From NCBI GenBank assembly GCA_025361625.1, contig JANYKL010000151.1, positions 1-49,439 of the forward strand: a DNA stretch of 49,439 bases. The letters are read 5' to 3'. Every line of letters begins with the position of its first letter. Within the stretch, counting starts at the first letter, position 1. This document shows, piece by piece, positions 38,996 to 47,661 of the stretch. This DNA is from Acidobacteriaceae bacterium (GTDB lineage Bacteria; Acidobacteriota; Terriglobia; Terriglobales; Acidobacteriaceae). The notes beneath the pieces are model-generated. The model made no database searches and was not told where the DNA came from. It saw only the letters and a program-made list of their open reading frames with translations. A program made the translations under genes and the position numbers.

Positions 38996-39448
38996 TTACT
39001 CAGCGACGCCCTTCAATAACGATTTAGCCCAATGATACATACCGCCCGTTATGGTGCCCGACTCGCCGTTCATTGTGCCGCCTCTGCCAAACCGTTCGAA
39101 ATACACCGACGCGATACGCTGTCCGTTTTGGTCAAATAGAAGCACGGCGGTGCGATGGTCACAACCACGCCCCGACGGCTCCACCGATGTTTCGCGTATT
39201 AGCGCTAGTAGCCGTTGCCATTCTAAGGTTTCACGAACATTTTTAATTTCGAGTTTGTACTGATAACCCTGTTCCAGTCTTTCTGGACTGAGCGCAGCTC
39301 GAACTAAGATTCGCTCAGGAAAATACAGGATTTCAACGCGCTGTACCCGTTCAGGGGCATCGCTTAGCCGCTTCGCAGTTTCTTTCTGGGCGGGGCTTAG
39401 AATCGCGGAGGCAAGCAGGATAAGAACCAAAGCAAACGCGTTCTTCAT
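38996..39448 (-). CDS. small secreted unknown protein
   Basis: 150 aa with signal peptide (FALVLILLASAILSPAQ). The mature part reads RVEILYFPERILVRAALSPE and later GCDHRTAVLLFDQNGQRIAS, a compact alpha/beta domain that I cannot assign. Single gene, ATG start, no partner nearby. Confidence 0.7.
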   Translation of the reverse strand: MKNAFALVLILLASAILSPAQKETAKRLSDAPERVQRVEILYFPERILVRAALSPERLEQGYQYKLEIKNVRETLEWQRLLALIRETSVEPSGRGCDHRTAVLLFDQNGQRIASVYFERFGRGGTMNGESGTITGGMYHWAKSLLKGVAE

Positions 39449-39743
39449 GAAGAAACTCTACTTCAACTATTGTAACTATACGATTCCACTCATTGACCTG
39501 ACGGTATTTTTTCGGTTGGCGTATTTGGGCAAGCCACGGTGCACACATCGTTGCGCAAAGCTGTTGCACCTACAACGAAAAATATCGGCGTGCTGGTCTT
39601 TGGTGTCCTGCTAATGTGGCTGACCTTAATGGCCACACGCAAGAGCAACATAGCGTGGCCGAAATCGAGCCTACTAGTTTTCCGCGAAACTGATTCGGCG
39701 ACCGAGATAGACAACTCTTCGCGAATTTCTGCTAGGCTGCGGC

Positions 39744-40226
39744 ATGGACCACCTTTGGACTCCGTGGCGATATTCATTTGTCACTGGCGCTGACTCTGTG
39801 TCGGGCTGCATCTTCTGCGATCTGGTGAAATTGGACGACAAAGAATCGCGCATCGTCCATCGCGGGGAGCACTGCTTCGTCATTCTTAATACTTATCCAT
39901 ACACGAGCGGGCACGTGATGGTGGTGCCGTATGCCCACTTGGACGAGTTGCAGAAGCTTCCAATCGAAGCGTCGCGGGAGATGATGACGCTGATGCAGAA
40001 AATGGAGGCGGTGCTGCGGACGCTTTATGCTCCGGATGGAATCAACATGGGAATGAATATTGGCCGCGCAGCTGGGGCCGGAGTAGCCGGGCACATTCAC
40101 ATGCATGTGCTGCCACGCTGGATTGCGGACGCCAATTTTCTTAGCGTGGTCGGCGAAACGCGAGTGCTTCCTGAGGCGCTCGTCGTAACCTGGGAGCGGA
40201 TCAAAAAAGAATTGAGCAAAGTTTAG
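39744..40226 (+). CDS. HIT-family hydrolase
   Basis: 160-aa HIT protein. The active site HIHMHVLPRW has His117, 119 and 121, the middle one being the nucleophile known for the family, and N-terminal CIFCDL gives the Cys pair that binds zinc in several members. MDHLWTPWRYSFV at the start resembles the AP4A-phosphorylase/Hint branch. It probably hydrolyses or phosphorolyses dinucleoside polyphosphates or AMP-linked compounds. Confidence 0.93.
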   Translation: MDHLWTPWRYSFVTGADSVSGCIFCDLVKLDDKESRIVHRGEHCFVILNTYPYTSGHVMVVPYAHLDELQKLPIEASREMMTLMQKMEAVLRTLYAPDGINMGMNIGRAAGAGVAGHIHMHVLPRWIADANFLSVVGETRVLPEALVVTWERIKKELSKV

Positions 40227-40242
40227 TCGGTTCTTAGACGCG

Positions 40243-42435
40243 CTATTTCATTTCGCGCGCGAAAAAATCCTCGGTTGCCGCATACGCTTTGATCCAGCTC
40301 TTCCACATCAAAAAGCCATGAATCTCATCTGGAAATACAAGTTGTTCGACATGGACTTTTTGGGCGCGCAGGCGTTGTAACAAATCTACCGTCTCGGAAA
40401 AGTCGACGTTGCGATCGTCGTCACCCTGAATCAAGAGTACTGGGGATTTCCACGTGGCAATGGCCGCGTTTGGAGAGGATTGAAACGCAAGTTTCACGGC
40501 CTCGGCGTGATCAGGGGCGTCGGCGGGAAATTCTTCCTTGAAGTCTGACCAGTCATGCACGCCGTGGAGATCGACGCCAGCGGCAAATATATCGGAGTTG
40601 TGCGCGAGGCCCATCGCGGTCAAATAACCGCCGTAGGAGCCTCCCCAGAGCCCGATTCGTTTGGGGTCGACGTTCGGCAATGCTTGCAGGTATTTTCCGG
40701 CGGCAACAATGTCTTTGTATTCCGCGCCTCCGCGAGGACCGCCGTCTTTCGGCTCGCGGAAGTGGCGGCCGTACATAATTCCGGTGCGATAGTTCACCGC
40801 CAGCACCACGTACCCGCGACTCGCGAGGTATTGGTTCATGGCATAGGCGTTGTGGTAGTAGTCCATGTAATGGAAGCCGAGCATCATCTGCCGCATCGAT
40901 CCGCCATGAATAAAGATCAGAGCGGGATGGGCGATGGCTTGTGCTGACGGTGGCATCGCAGCCTCGAAGAGCTGGCCGTGAATTTCCCATCCATCGTCGG
41001 CTTTGAAGATCACTTGCTTCGGCGTGACCAGACGATCTGCCGGGAATTCTGCCGGCATCGCATTTTTGGCAATCATCTCGCGACCTTGCGACGTGACGAC
41101 GTAAGGCATGGCCGGAGTTGTGGCGGTCGAGCCCAGGCACACGATTTTTCCGGCTACTTCGAGCGGCGCCCATTCCAAAGTCGCGCCGTGGGTTAGCGCT
41201 TCGGGCTTTCCGCCAGCTACATCGACCCTCCATAAGTGGCGGCGGTCGACATCGAGGGGGTCAGATTCGGCCTGATTCGACGAGTAGAGAACTGAATTTT
41301 TGTCTGTGCCAAGAGTTACATCTTCCGTCTCGAATTTTCCCGGAGTCAGCAATGTCGCATCGCCTCCTCCGGTCGAGACGGAGTACAGGTGATTCCAACC
41401 ATCTTTCTCGGAAGAAAAAACGACGCGATTTTTCGCGGCGAAATGGAATGACGCATCTTCCGTTAGCACGGGCAATGAATCATCGAGTTCAAGGCCGCTT
41501 GCCCACACCTGCCTGGCCGAGTCGCCCGCAACGTCGTAGATCCAAATTGCCCAGGGGAGGGGTGTCAGTGGAATAATCGGCTGCTTCATCCGCTTGCCAA
41601 CCATTCGGATGAAGGCCAGCTGGCTGCCATCCGGTGACCATCGCGGAAAGGAATCGCGGTCGGCGCTCGGCGCGACGTAACGCAGCGTGTTTTTTCCAAA
41701 TTCGTAGATGGCGATAAAGCTGTGGTCGCCGCGATCGCTGACGAAGGCGACCTTCTTTCCATCTGGAGACCACTTAGGCTGCGAGCTTTTGCCGCGAATA
41801 AAAGTCAAAGGCTTGGCTTTTTCTTTGTCGTCGCCAGAACCAGACCTCGATCCAGAACTCGAGCCAGAACTCGAGCCAGAGACGGGCGCGATCCAGATTT
41901 GTTTCTTTGCCGACCACAACGCACGCTCCCCGTTCGGCGAGATCTGAATATCTTCGCAGCCCTCCTCGTCGCATCCCATTTCGCCGAGCAGTCGAGGCTC
42001 GCCGCCCGCGACCTCTACGGCCCAGACTTGCTGCAGGCGCTTCTCGACATTGCTGGAGGGGTCGGCAATTTCTCCGGCGGCATTGGCTTCGCTTCCGCGC
42101 GCATAAACTGCTGTCTTGCCGTCGGGCGTAAGCTTCAGGGCGGCGATCGGCATGCCGTCATCGCCCGTGTAGCGCGTGATCTGGCGGGCGTTAAAAGTGG
42201 GAGCGTCCGCGACCCAGACGTTGCGCGCTCCCTTTGCGGAGAACACCCAGGCGATGCGGTCAGATTTGTCGGCACGCACCAGGTTCGTTGGGAAGGGCGA
42301 ACTCAGGACTTGTTCAACTGTGAAGTGGAGAGGCTCAGCGGCGAGCGCGATTTGATTCGCTGAGAAAAAGGCGATGCCAATGAGGCAAGCAGTAAGCGCG
42401 AAGTTAAAGCGAGAATGAATTGCCATGCGCGGCAA
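40243..42435 (-). CDS. S9 family peptidase (acylaminoacyl/DPP type), secreted
   Basis: 730 aa (726 if Met 5 is the start). Signal peptide at residues about 10-32, propeller with KWSPDGKKVAFVSDRGDHSF and RWSPDGSQLAFI, then the hydrolase with Ser600 in GGSYGGY, Asp in GDDDRNVDF and His in DEIHGF. A Ser/Gly/Arg linker (SGSSSGSSSGSRSG) encoded by 12-bp DNA repeats at about 41834-41880 interrupts the propeller. A second secreted S9 enzyme besides that at 1.3 kb; they are not close paralogues by motif (GWSNGG versus GGSYGG). Confidence 0.93.
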   Translation of the reverse strand: MPRMAIHSRFNFALTACLIGIAFFSANQIALAAEPLHFTVEQVLSSPFPTNLVRADKSDRIAWVFSAKGARNVWVADAPTFNARQITRYTGDDGMPIAALKLTPDGKTAVYARGSEANAAGEIADPSSNVEKRLQQVWAVEVAGGEPRLLGEMGCDEEGCEDIQISPNGERALWSAKKQIWIAPVSGSSSGSSSGSRSGSGDDKEKAKPLTFIRGKSSQPKWSPDGKKVAFVSDRGDHSFIAIYEFGKNTLRYVAPSADRDSFPRWSPDGSQLAFIRMVGKRMKQPIIPLTPLPWAIWIYDVAGDSARQVWASGLELDDSLPVLTEDASFHFAAKNRVVFSSEKDGWNHLYSVSTGGGDATLLTPGKFETEDVTLGTDKNSVLYSSNQAESDPLDVDRRHLWRVDVAGGKPEALTHGATLEWAPLEVAGKIVCLGSTATTPAMPYVVTSQGREMIAKNAMPAEFPADRLVTPKQVIFKADDGWEIHGQLFEAAMPPSAQAIAHPALIFIHGGSMRQMMLGFHYMDYYHNAYAMNQYLASRGYVVLAVNYRTGIMYGRHFREPKDGGPRGGAEYKDIVAAGKYLQALPNVDPKRIGLWGGSYGGYLTAMGLAHNSDIFAAGVDLHGVHDWSDFKEEFPADAPDHAEAVKLAFQSSPNAAIATWKSPVLLIQGDDDRNVDFSETVDLLQRLRAQKVHVEQLVFPDEIHGFLMWKSWIKAYAATEDFFAREMK

Positions 42436-42661
42436 TTAAACGTGAAGTGGTGGGCTTTGACAACCAGCTAATCAGGCTGGCGCAGCGGTGATTTGCGGAG
42501 CTTCGCGCGGAGGGTCCGGAGAGTTCGGACAGCGACTCGGGCAGCGACTCGGGGCGGGCGGCATTCGAGCGGGGGCAGAGATGCAGGGCTCTCGCAGCCT
42601 GCGTGATGGTGTAGAATTCAGAGGTTAAACCTCTTCGCCGCCACCCGGCGGCGTATTCCAT

Positions 42662-42738
42662 CGGGACGTAGCGCAGCCTGGTAGCGCACTTGCTTGGGGT
42701 GCAAGGGGTCGCGAGTTCAAATCTCGCCGTCCCGACCA
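42662..42738 (+). tRNA. tRNA-Pro(GGG)
   Basis: Acceptor CGGGACG pairs with CGTCCCG; D-arm GCGC/GCGC; anticodon arm CTTGC-TTGGGGT-GCAAG with anticodon GGG at 42696-42698; T-arm GCGAG-TTCAAAT-CTCGC; CCA end encoded. 77 nt. The C at the first acceptor position matches bacterial tRNA-Pro identity. Confidence 0.97.
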
Positions 42739-42853
42739 ATAAAGTCAGCCTCTGCATTTCATGAAGTTGTGAACGTACCCATGTGAGTTTGAACTAAGCT
42801 CGCAATGCCATTCGTGTCGTCGTCTGTTTTCCTCCGCGCCAAAAGAGCTGCGG

Positions 42854-43954
42854 TTAGTCCCTGTTTCTGTGTTGATCCTCATCTTTCTTGTTCTCGGTGC
42901 GTATGAACCCGTGCCCGCAATTGACCACCCCAATAATTGTCCCAGCAAAGTTGATGCCGGTGGGATCGGTGCCGGTATGGCCCGGAGGATCGAAGATCGT
43001 AAAGGTCCCATTGGGAGCACGCACGAAGCCGTGAGCCGCGCCGTTCGTGTCTTCGAACCACCCCGTGATCTCCCCTTTCGAATTGATGCTCGTCGGGACG
43101 GTCCCGACGAAGGCGTCGCCCGGAACGTCGAAGGTCGTGAATGTGCCGTCGCGAGCGCGCAGAAAGCCGTGGCTCACAGACCCCGCGTCCTCGTAGCTTC
43201 CGGCAACCTCCCCTGCCCGGTTGATGCCTACCCAACTCACGTAGGTGGTGGGGCCGGCGACGTCGAAGGTGGTCAATTTCCCGCCGGGAGCGCGCAGGAA
43301 GCCGTGGGTGTACTGCCCGTCACTATAGGTTCCCACGATCGCTCCCTCAGCGTTGATGCCGGTCGGGGCGGTAACCGGCGCGCCTGGAACGTGGAACGTC
43401 GTATATTTGCCGGCGCGGGAACGCAAGAAGCCGTGAATTGCAATGCTGCCCCCAGCGGTGCTGTGTTCATAAGATCCCGTAATCTCCCCCGCCCCGTTCA
43501 TGGCTGAAGCCCCGGTGCCCGGCCCGCCCGGGTCGCTTTTCGAGCCCGGAGGATCGAGGGTAGTGAAGCTGCCGTCCGGAGAGCGCAAAAAGCCGTGGCC
43601 CACGAACTGTGCGTCAGTGTAGGCTCCCGCAATCGCCCCGACCCGGTTCATGCTTGCCGGGAAGGTGTAGGCCGAGCCCGGAGGATCGAAAGTGGTGAAG
43701 CTTCCGTCCGGAGCACGCAGGAAGCCGTGATTGTACTGCCCGTCACTGTAAGTTCCCGTGATCGCTCCCTCTAGGTTGATGCTCTTGGGCCGGGTGAAGG
43801 TCGAGCCCGGAGCATTGAAGATGATATAGGTAGCTTCTTGCGCATGTGCGCGATGGATCGCCAGCGCGCTGAAGGCAATAAAAGACAGAGCGAGCATGTT
43901 TTTGTGTCGAGTGGTTGGAACATTTTGGACTGCGGAAAGTGGTTGCGTGGTCAT
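42854..43954 (-). CDS. secreted GFLR-repeat protein
   Basis: 366 aa with a signal peptide around residues 20-38 (LSFIAFSALAIHRAHAQ). The mature protein is six full repeats of about 45 residues plus partial ends: each reads HGFLRAPDGSFTTFDPPGS, then a linker with IN..G.I.GTYSDGQ. This is an HAF/propeller-like family common in Acidobacteriota secretomes. Function unknown. It is the first gene after tRNA-Pro on the opposite strand. Confidence 0.85.
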   Translation of the reverse strand: MTTQPLSAVQNVPTTRHKNMLALSFIAFSALAIHRAHAQEATYIIFNAPGSTFTRPKSINLEGAITGTYSDGQYNHGFLRAPDGSFTTFDPPGSAYTFPASMNRVGAIAGAYTDAQFVGHGFLRSPDGSFTTLDPPGSKSDPGGPGTGASAMNGAGEITGSYEHSTAGGSIAIHGFLRSRAGKYTTFHVPGAPVTAPTGINAEGAIVGTYSDGQYTHGFLRAPGGKLTTFDVAGPTTYVSWVGINRAGEVAGSYEDAGSVSHGFLRARDGTFTTFDVPGDAFVGTVPTSINSKGEITGWFEDTNGAAHGFVRAPNGTFTIFDPPGHTGTDPTGINFAGTIIGVVNCGHGFIRTENKKDEDQHRNRD

Positions 43955-44386
43955 GATTCGTCTCCTTTGCAGAGCCTTCGGGGCGGACTAAGTGCGGGGT
44001 AACTGAAGAGTAAACCTCAAGTCAGATTTGTTTGTTGCGGCTGGACCTGCAAGAGTTGCACGCATCATCTGTTGGCGATCAAAGGGCAAACTGTATTGGT
44101 GTAACCGGCCCATATCATCGTGCAAGTCTTTCGGGTGGCCGATAGAGGCGCCTCCCCGCCATGCAGGCGAGCACGTAGGAGCGAAGGGGGTCGGACCAGC
44201 GCGTCGAGCGTTTGCCGCATCCTTCACCTGGAGGATACGAGGGCGGACTGAGGCCGCGCCCTCGTTGGGAGTTCCTCGCCGACCACCATTCGGAAGGGCG
44301 TTGTCTTGCCCGCGCCGTTGGGACGACTAGTCCGACTTTTCGCTGAGATTAAACTGAAAGGAGGCATCCACGAAGGGCAACTGCTT
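43955..44386. other. gap with one hairpin
   Basis: A hairpin ACGAGGGCG (44237-44245) / CGCCCTCGT (44257-44265) without T-run. No gene seen. The palindromic element begins at the right edge. Confidence 0.45.
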
Positions 44387-44608
44387 GGCGGGTGGCCCGG
44401 GTTTCAAACTGCAAAGCCACCACAGATGCGGGTGCCCCGTCCTTCGCGTACTTTGCGAAGGGTGGGTACGACAACGACATAAACAACGGGTAGTTTAAAA
44501 CGGACAAGAGTTGCGCCGGCATCATCGTCACCCACCCTTTGCAAAAAACGCAAGATGGGGCACCCTCCGTGGCAATGGTGCAATGCAAAGATGGGCCACC
44601 CGCCCGGG
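44387..44608. repeat. 222-bp imperfect palindromic element
   Basis: The left arm (44387-44468) and the right arm (44529-44608) are imperfect reverse complements over about 80 bp around a 60-bp loop. Matching blocks: GGCGGGTGGCC, CTGCAAAG/TTGCAT, GGGTGCCCC, and TTTGCGAAGGGTGGGT. The design is that of a miniature inverted-repeat or large REP-like element; the words GGGTGCCCC and AAGGGTGGG recur in intergenic DNA of Terriglobia in my memory. An ORF inside is a by-product. Confidence 0.75.
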
Positions 44609-44621
44609 TCTCAGGCGAACG

Positions 44622-45239
44622 CTATCCGCCATCATAGGACAATTCTTCCAGAATTTTCCCTAAAACGGCATTCCTTGGTTTTATGAAGTCAATCACGTGG
44701 CCATTCTGTTCCGCGACGGGTTTCCCTCCTATGCTGTACGAAAAAGACAGCCCGTTTGCCGCGTTGAATCTGGCGGCGTATGAAGGCCTAACCGTGACCA
44801 AATAGGTGTAAGTTTTAGTCGCCCATGAATCTGCCAACTCCAACAATTCAGGTTTTGGTTCGGCAACGTTACACTGCTGGATTATGCGATTGCCTTCGTC
44901 TAACAAGGCCGTAATCTTATCTTCCACTTCTTTTCGTTTTCTACGTTCCTCGGGCGTGTGGGCCGTGCCTACGCTGATTTGGCTGTTGTCATTGCCAATC
45001 TGAGAATTGTTTCTGTTTCCGCCTTGGTTCACGATTCCTGTAGCGTTGTCATGTCCTTTGACTCGGAGCGTCGGCTTGACTTGGGAATGATCACCGACGG
45101 TAGCTCGTCCTGTTGTTGCCGTCGTTTTTTCCGGTACTGGCAAGAATTCTGATGACGGCTTGCTCTTTTCGGAACCGTTCTGGATAGTGGGGTTATTAGC
45201 GGCTCTTGAGGCCGCAGGCGAAGCACTCGTAGCTACTTT
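44622..45239 (-). CDS. soluble domain, probably the second half of a split membrane protein
   Basis: About 204 residues in the frame that follows the membrane gene at 45233-45565. It starts as a Ser/Ala/Pro linker (VATSASPAASRAANN), then NQGGNRNNSQIGNDNSQISV, an Asn/Gln-rich turn pattern seen between membrane helices and soluble domains in other unknown proteins, then a helix (KRKEVEDKITALLDEGNRII) and a C-terminal alpha/beta part. The frame has no ATG at a sensible place; the first plausible starts are TTG or GTG far inside. So I think it is the C-terminal half of one gene, in the -1 frame. Confidence 0.55.
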   Translation of the reverse strand, partial: KVATSASPAASRAANNPTIQNGSEKSKPSSEFLPVPEKTTATTGRATVGDHSQVKPTLRVKGHDNATGIVNQGGNRNNSQIGNDNSQISVGTAHTPEERRKRKEVEDKITALLDEGNRIIQQCNVAEPKPELLELADSWATKTYTYLVTVRPSYAARFNAANGLSFSYSIGGKPVAEQNGHVIDFIKPRNAVLGKILEELSYDGG

Positions 45240-45565
45240 GCCTTCTGGGTAGGAATCAAGGCGGCAACTAGAATGAGAGCAATCGTCACCAAGGACGTCA
45301 CGATGCCCCCCCAGACCTTTCCCCAATCGGTAACGGTGGTTGATTCGTCGTCGTGACTGACTGTCTGTCGACATTCCGAAAAGTAGTGAACGGCCAGACT
45401 CAGGGAGATGAACGCAAGACTGGCGGGAAGCATACGGTCGGAGAACAAAGCGCCGTGAACCAAAGCCGCCACTAGAAAAACAAAGCCCAACAACAAGAGA
45501 ACTTTCGATAACGTTCCCATCTCTTGAAATGAAGACAGCGGATTTACCCAACTCCCGTCAACCAT
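45233..45565 (-). CDS. three-helix membrane protein, probably the first half of a split gene
   Basis: 110 aa with three hydrophobic segments: KVLLLLGFVFLVAALVHGAL, LPASLAFISLSLAVHYF and GGIVTSLVTIALILVAALIP, ending PTQKAK and a TAG. One extra A in the AAA at 45237-45239 would join it to the soluble domain (QKAK-VATSAS). As it stands the two are separate overlapping frames. Function unknown. Confidence 0.6.
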   Translation of the reverse strand: MVDGSWVNPLSSFQEMGTLSKVLLLLGFVFLVAALVHGALFSDRMLPASLAFISLSLAVHYFSECRQTVSHDDESTTVTDWGKVWGGIVTSLVTIALILVAALIPTQKAK

Positions 45566-46527
45566 GATTGCAAAGTATACGCCTTGGCGAACACAAGGCG
45601 AAAGTTTCTAGACTTATTTGATGGATAAGGGACAGCCCGGGCGGACTCTAAACCCCGTCTGTTGAAAATAGGGTGGTACCTCCCTTAAGGGTTGCCTCCA
45701 TCCTACGGCGATGATGCGATGTAATCAAAACAGAATCGCTTGCGATACTCGCTTCCAAAGTCTCACGCATCAACGTGCCCTGTATATTTCACTTGCGTGG
45801 GTGTCCTCTGTCACTATCGGGAACAGGACGAGCATGAGCGCAGAAAACTCCTTATAACGTGGCACGAGTCGCCGAGGAAACGTGGGCAAACAGCGGATAA
45901 ATAGGGGTCAACGGGGTTGACCACGGGGGCGGCCAAATCGTCGATATTAGGCAGATTCCGCACCCGGGGCGATGTCTAAGTAGGGTGGTAATTCACTTTC
46001 AGCATCAGCTTGAGCAGTCGACAATCATGTCGGCGCTCGGTCCGGCCTGCGTAACCCAACAAGTATGAAGGAAATTGCCAACTTGGTAAGGTGGAACTAG
46101 ATTTAAAAAGCTTGTTATCGGCTGCGCTCAAACCCGAGAACGTCGAAAACGTGTGGAGGATTCACCGCACGCATAATCCCGTCACGGAACGCTCTTCATT
46201 AATTCTGCACTCCCACACTCGAAGTACACCATCCATCGTTCCCGCAGTTTCCGAGCTACTTTTACGTTTCTGCGACGATTCGGAATTATCTTAGACTTCC
46301 AGAATGTCTTATTGCTCTTGAGGTGTGCCTCCCTCATTTCGGGAATGCGCACCCATGGGGCGCTCCCGGCGGGCCACCTATCGTGCTATAGCGTCCGATT
46401 GCATCTCCTTGTCGCAGGCCCGACCCGAACCGAAGTAATAATACATAACTAATAGTAAGTGATACACATATCGTGTACGAAGTTACTACTTACTTCGTAG
46501 CAGGAACCAGCACTAAGAAGGGAAACT
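45566..46527. other. 962-bp region without a confident gene
   Basis: Contains a 67-codon GTG ORF (46091-46294) of doubtful merit, a GGTCAA-CGGGG-TTGACC inverted repeat at 45906-45922, and two hairpins near the next gene. GC falls towards its right end (46430-46500). No RNA family recognised. Confidence 0.5.
46463..46499. promoter_or_regulatory. two adjacent inverted repeats before the secreted gene
   Basis: TACAC-ATATC-GTGTA (46463-46477) is followed by TACGAAGT-TACTACTT-ACTTCGTA (46476-46499), an 8-bp perfect stem. AT-rich, 29 bp before the TTG start at 46528. Likely operator or 5' leader structure. Confidence 0.5.
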
Positions 46528-47034
46528 TTGAAAAATACATTTGTTGTGATGCTCTTTGTCCTTGCGCTCAGTCTGTCTCTGAGTGCTCAATCTTCAAAAT
46601 GTCTTATCGTACGAAGCGCAGAAGGTCACCGCTTCCGTAACTCTATGATTGCTGGGGCGCTCACTGGCGGTGTCGGTTTCGTGGCGGGAGCGGCATTTAG
46701 CGGTGCCAAGTATGAATACGCTGACAGCTTTAACTTTGACGGCACAAAACCGAAGTATAGCGGTAAAGACCTTGAGAAGCTACAGGGGCAAGGGGTGCAT
46801 GTTATTGTCGTCAACAAGAAAACAGCTGGCGCGGAAATGGAATCTGCTCGTAATTCTTGCAAGTCTTCCGGTACTCCCGAGCCTCAAGCGGTTCAATCTG
46901 CTGCCCCGGTTTCGGCTGCTCAAGCGGTTCAGGCTCCCGTTTCCATGCCCGCGAGTCCCAACCGTTCGCCCTGTTTAGCGTCCGCGATTGACACCAACGG
47001 CAACGCAGTCTGCACGAAATACGCTCAGCAGTAA
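46528..47034 (+). CDS. secreted small protein with Ala/Pro/Gln-rich tail
   Basis: 168 aa from TTG 46528 with GAAGGGA just before it. Signal peptide MKNTFVVMLFVLALSLSLSA, then IAGALTGGVGFVAGAAFSGA, a Gly-rich hydrophobic helix like glycine-zipper envelope proteins, then a low-complexity tail (AAPVSAAQAVQAPVSMPASP). Function unknown. A strong terminator follows. Confidence 0.72.
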   Translation: MKNTFVVMLFVLALSLSLSAQSSKCLIVRSAEGHRFRNSMIAGALTGGVGFVAGAAFSGAKYEYADSFNFDGTKPKYSGKDLEKLQGQGVHVIVVNKKTAGAEMESARNSCKSSGTPEPQAVQSAAPVSAAQAVQAPVSMPASPNRSPCLASAIDTNGNAVCTKYAQQ

Positions 47035-47073
47035 TTCGGATGATCTGTGGTAGCCCACGCCTCCTTCCCTGTG

Positions 47074-47105
47074 AAATGCCGCTCGATGTTCTGAGCGGCA
47101 TTTTT
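47074..47105 (+). terminator. Rho-independent terminator
   Basis: AAATGCCGCTC (47074-47084), loop of 8, GAGCGGCATTT (47093-47103), then TTG. 11-bp stem, T-run overlaps the stem end. Ends the secreted small gene. Confidence 0.88.
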
Positions 47106-47286
47106 GCATCCGAATACGTAAGCGTTACGAAAGACCAAGGCCGCAACGGCACGTGGTCACAAAGTTCAACGTCCAGGCCCGCTTCGTTATTCTGGGTGTA
47201 ATTGGGTTGCCAAGCTTGAAACTGACCGCGAACTTGATATGCGCCCGTCCATAATCAGCCAACGCTGGGCCGCCTCAGCGGAAAAG

Positions 47287-47502
47287 CTAGTCTTTTGTTT
47301 TAACATTCCCTTGCCACCCTTCCACCGTCAAGCCGATACCCCGAGTGGATAGGTGGCCTAAGAAAGCCGGAGCGAGATATAACTCGAAACACTTGTCCCC
47401 CTCCTGATCTTGTGGGTATATCGTGTGGTTCAGAATAAGTTCCACTTCTCCGTTGCCAGCTATGAAGTCGCCCCAGAAAGCCGCGTTCTTTTCCAGAAAC
47501 AA
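47287..47502 (-). pseudogene. fragment of an unknown protein next to a REP-like element
   Basis: 71 codons from TTG 47502 reading FLEKNAAFWGDFIAGNGEVE, then IYPQDQEGDKCFELYLAP and GIGLTVEGWQGNVKTKD. The composition is protein-like but there is no ATG or Shine-Dalgarno, and the frame runs straight into the left arm of the repeat element at 47518. I read it as the 3' part of a gene whose 5' end was replaced; it may be a short real gene. Confidence 0.4.
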
Positions 47503-47517
47503 GACGACATTGGGAAT

Positions 47518-47645
47518 AATTCCGGGACAGACGGAACTGACCCCAATTTAGCGAGGGACATACCGCATGCCGTTGGTCAGCCAGCAACACGACGCCCGTT
47601 GCATGACCACAATTGGGGTGCACTCCAATCGTCTGTCCCCGAATT
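47518..47645. repeat. REP-like inverted-repeat element
   Basis: Left arm AATTCCGGGACAGACG (47518-47533) and right arm CGTCTGTCCCCGAATT (47630-47645) are reverse complements with one mismatch; inner blocks ACCCCAATT and AATTGGGGT also pair. About 128 bp. The CGTCTGTCCCC/GGGGTCAGTT words are those of REP-type elements mobilised by RAYT transposases; no such gene is here. Confidence 0.65.
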
Positions 47646-47661
47646 TCTCTCCCCCGTGAAC

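Noticed and set aside
39539-39793. 84-aa ORF with a hydrophobic stretch before the HIT gene
   Set aside because: It overlaps the start of the HIT gene in another frame and the second half is not protein-like; the gap 39449-39743 shows nothing else.
42869-43507. 212-aa plus-strand ORF opposite the GFLR-repeat gene
   Set aside because: Antisense mirror of a repetitive gene; repeats on one strand produce open frames on the other.
44349-44588. 79-aa ORF across the palindromic element
   Set aside because: Formed by the inverted-repeat DNA itself.
46091-46294. 67-codon ORF in the 962-bp gap
   Set aside because: GTG start without Shine-Dalgarno, no recognisable features; mentioned only in the gap entry.
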